From assembly GCA_903888515.1 (NCBI GenBank), contig CAISTY010000109.1, positions 1 to 49,952 on the forward strand: DNA of 49,952 nucleotides, given 5' to 3'. Of the stretch, positions 49,652 to 49,952 are shown piece after piece. This DNA comes from Akkermansiaceae bacterium (GTDB lineage: Bacteria > Verrucomicrobiota > Verrucomicrobiia > Verrucomicrobiales > Akkermansiaceae). A program made the position numbers and the translations under genes. Numbering within the stretch: position 1 is the stretch's first letter; every line of letters begins with the position of its first letter. Under the pieces are notes generated by a model. The model ran no database searches. It worked only from the letters and a program-made list of their open reading frames with translations, and had not been told where the DNA came from.

Positions 49652-49952
49652 TCACTCAATCCCTTTCTTCAAATCCCTGACACTCCACAGCGTGCCTGCG
49701 GCTGCCGCGCCACTGCCCCGCCATTTCCGCGCGCCGTCCTTGCGCTGGCCGCCAAACCGGTCCCTACACAGTCGGAACACTTCATCCACAAACCCCCGGC
49801 TACCGATCACCGCTCCATCCGTGAAATATCTAACACGGCAGCGCAACATCCTGCCCAGCGCCACATCCCGGCTCCGCTCCAGCATCTCCAATTCCGCGTC
49901 CACCACGGCTTTCTTCATCCCTTTCCTCAATACCTTCACTTCAAGTTCGCCT
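49652..49952 (-). CDS. REP-associated tyrosine transposase (RAYT), C-terminal part, cut by window end
   Basis: The frame is open from the window edge to a stop at 49652 and encodes RVRYFTDGAVIGSRGFVDEV, then RDRFGGQRKDGARKWRG. I recall this FTDGxVxGSxxFV...RxxGA pattern as the C-terminal tail of Verrucomicrobia IS200-like REP-associated transposases (single-strand, HUH/Y1). The catalytic HUH and Tyr would lie beyond the window. It fits the GGTAGCGCG REPINs at 12.5, 21.7, 22.3 and 29.0 kb, which such enzymes can mobilise. The GTG at 49939 is not a proven start. Confidence 0.6.
   Translation of the reverse strand, partial: GELEVKVLRKGMKKAVVDAELEMLERSRDVALGRMLRCRVRYFTDGAVIGSRGFVDEVFRLCRDRFGGQRKDGARKWRGSGAAAAGTLWSVRDLKKGIE

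Overview
The window is about 50 kb of moderately high-GC bacterial DNA. It most likely comes from a member of the Verrucomicrobiota (Luteolibacter/Haloferula/Akkermansia-like). I infer this from the protein families, from the REP-associated transposase fragment at the right edge, and from the LPS-type outer-membrane genes; there is no rRNA gene here to prove it. I saw no tRNA, rRNA, CRISPR array or prophage.

Bases 1-24854 hold a long surface-polysaccharide locus, nearly all on the minus strand. It appears to start at a palindromic operator/promoter (24813-24854) and reads first through a GbsR/MarR-type regulator and a NusG/RfaH-like antiterminator. Downstream are genes for GDP-fucose (wcaG, gmd), UDP-glucuronate (ugd), sulfate activation to PAPS (cysC, cysD, cysN), dTDP- and CDP-4-keto-6-deoxyglucose (rmlB, rfbF, rfbG), two glycosyltransferases (GT26, GT11), a methyltransferase, a nucleotidyltransferase-GHMP kinase fusion and a Wzy/WaaL-like membrane protein. 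The locus is studded with foreign-looking cargo: HicBA, YefM-YoeB plus a second yoeB remnant, three two-gene nucleotidyltransferase modules (a fourth lies at 35.3 kb), REPIN elements, an rfbH remnant, and many families of short tandem repeats. Some of these repeats lie inside the coding regions of rfbG and rmlB.

Bases 24972-33663 carry envelope and housekeeping genes: a HAD phosphatase, then kdsA, a fused LptC/LptA-like protein and lptB (Kdo synthesis and LPS export), pgsA, a Cu/Zn-type permease, rsmC-like, rsuA-like and rph. Bases 33906-42164 hold an MFS transporter, the fourth nucleotidyltransferase module, a tonB-exbB-exbD-coiled-coil operon, and DUF177-rpmF-plsX-fabH (fatty-acid initiation cluster). 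Bases 42179-47639 are a type II secretion/type IV pilus-like operon (two GspE/PilB ATPases, GspF, pseudopilin). The right end has an Lrp/AsnC regulator, a DacA-like carboxypeptidase and the C-terminal part of a REP-associated tyrosine transposase.

The most interesting signals are: (1) a shared operator TTGTTCA-N8-TGAACAA at three places, each overlapping a minus-strand promoter-like -35; (2) heterogeneous 6-8 bp tandem repeats that fill spacers and invade reading frames; (3) four unrelated-looking NTase two-gene modules with the same G...DxD spacing; and (4) REPINs whose likely transposase sits in the same window.
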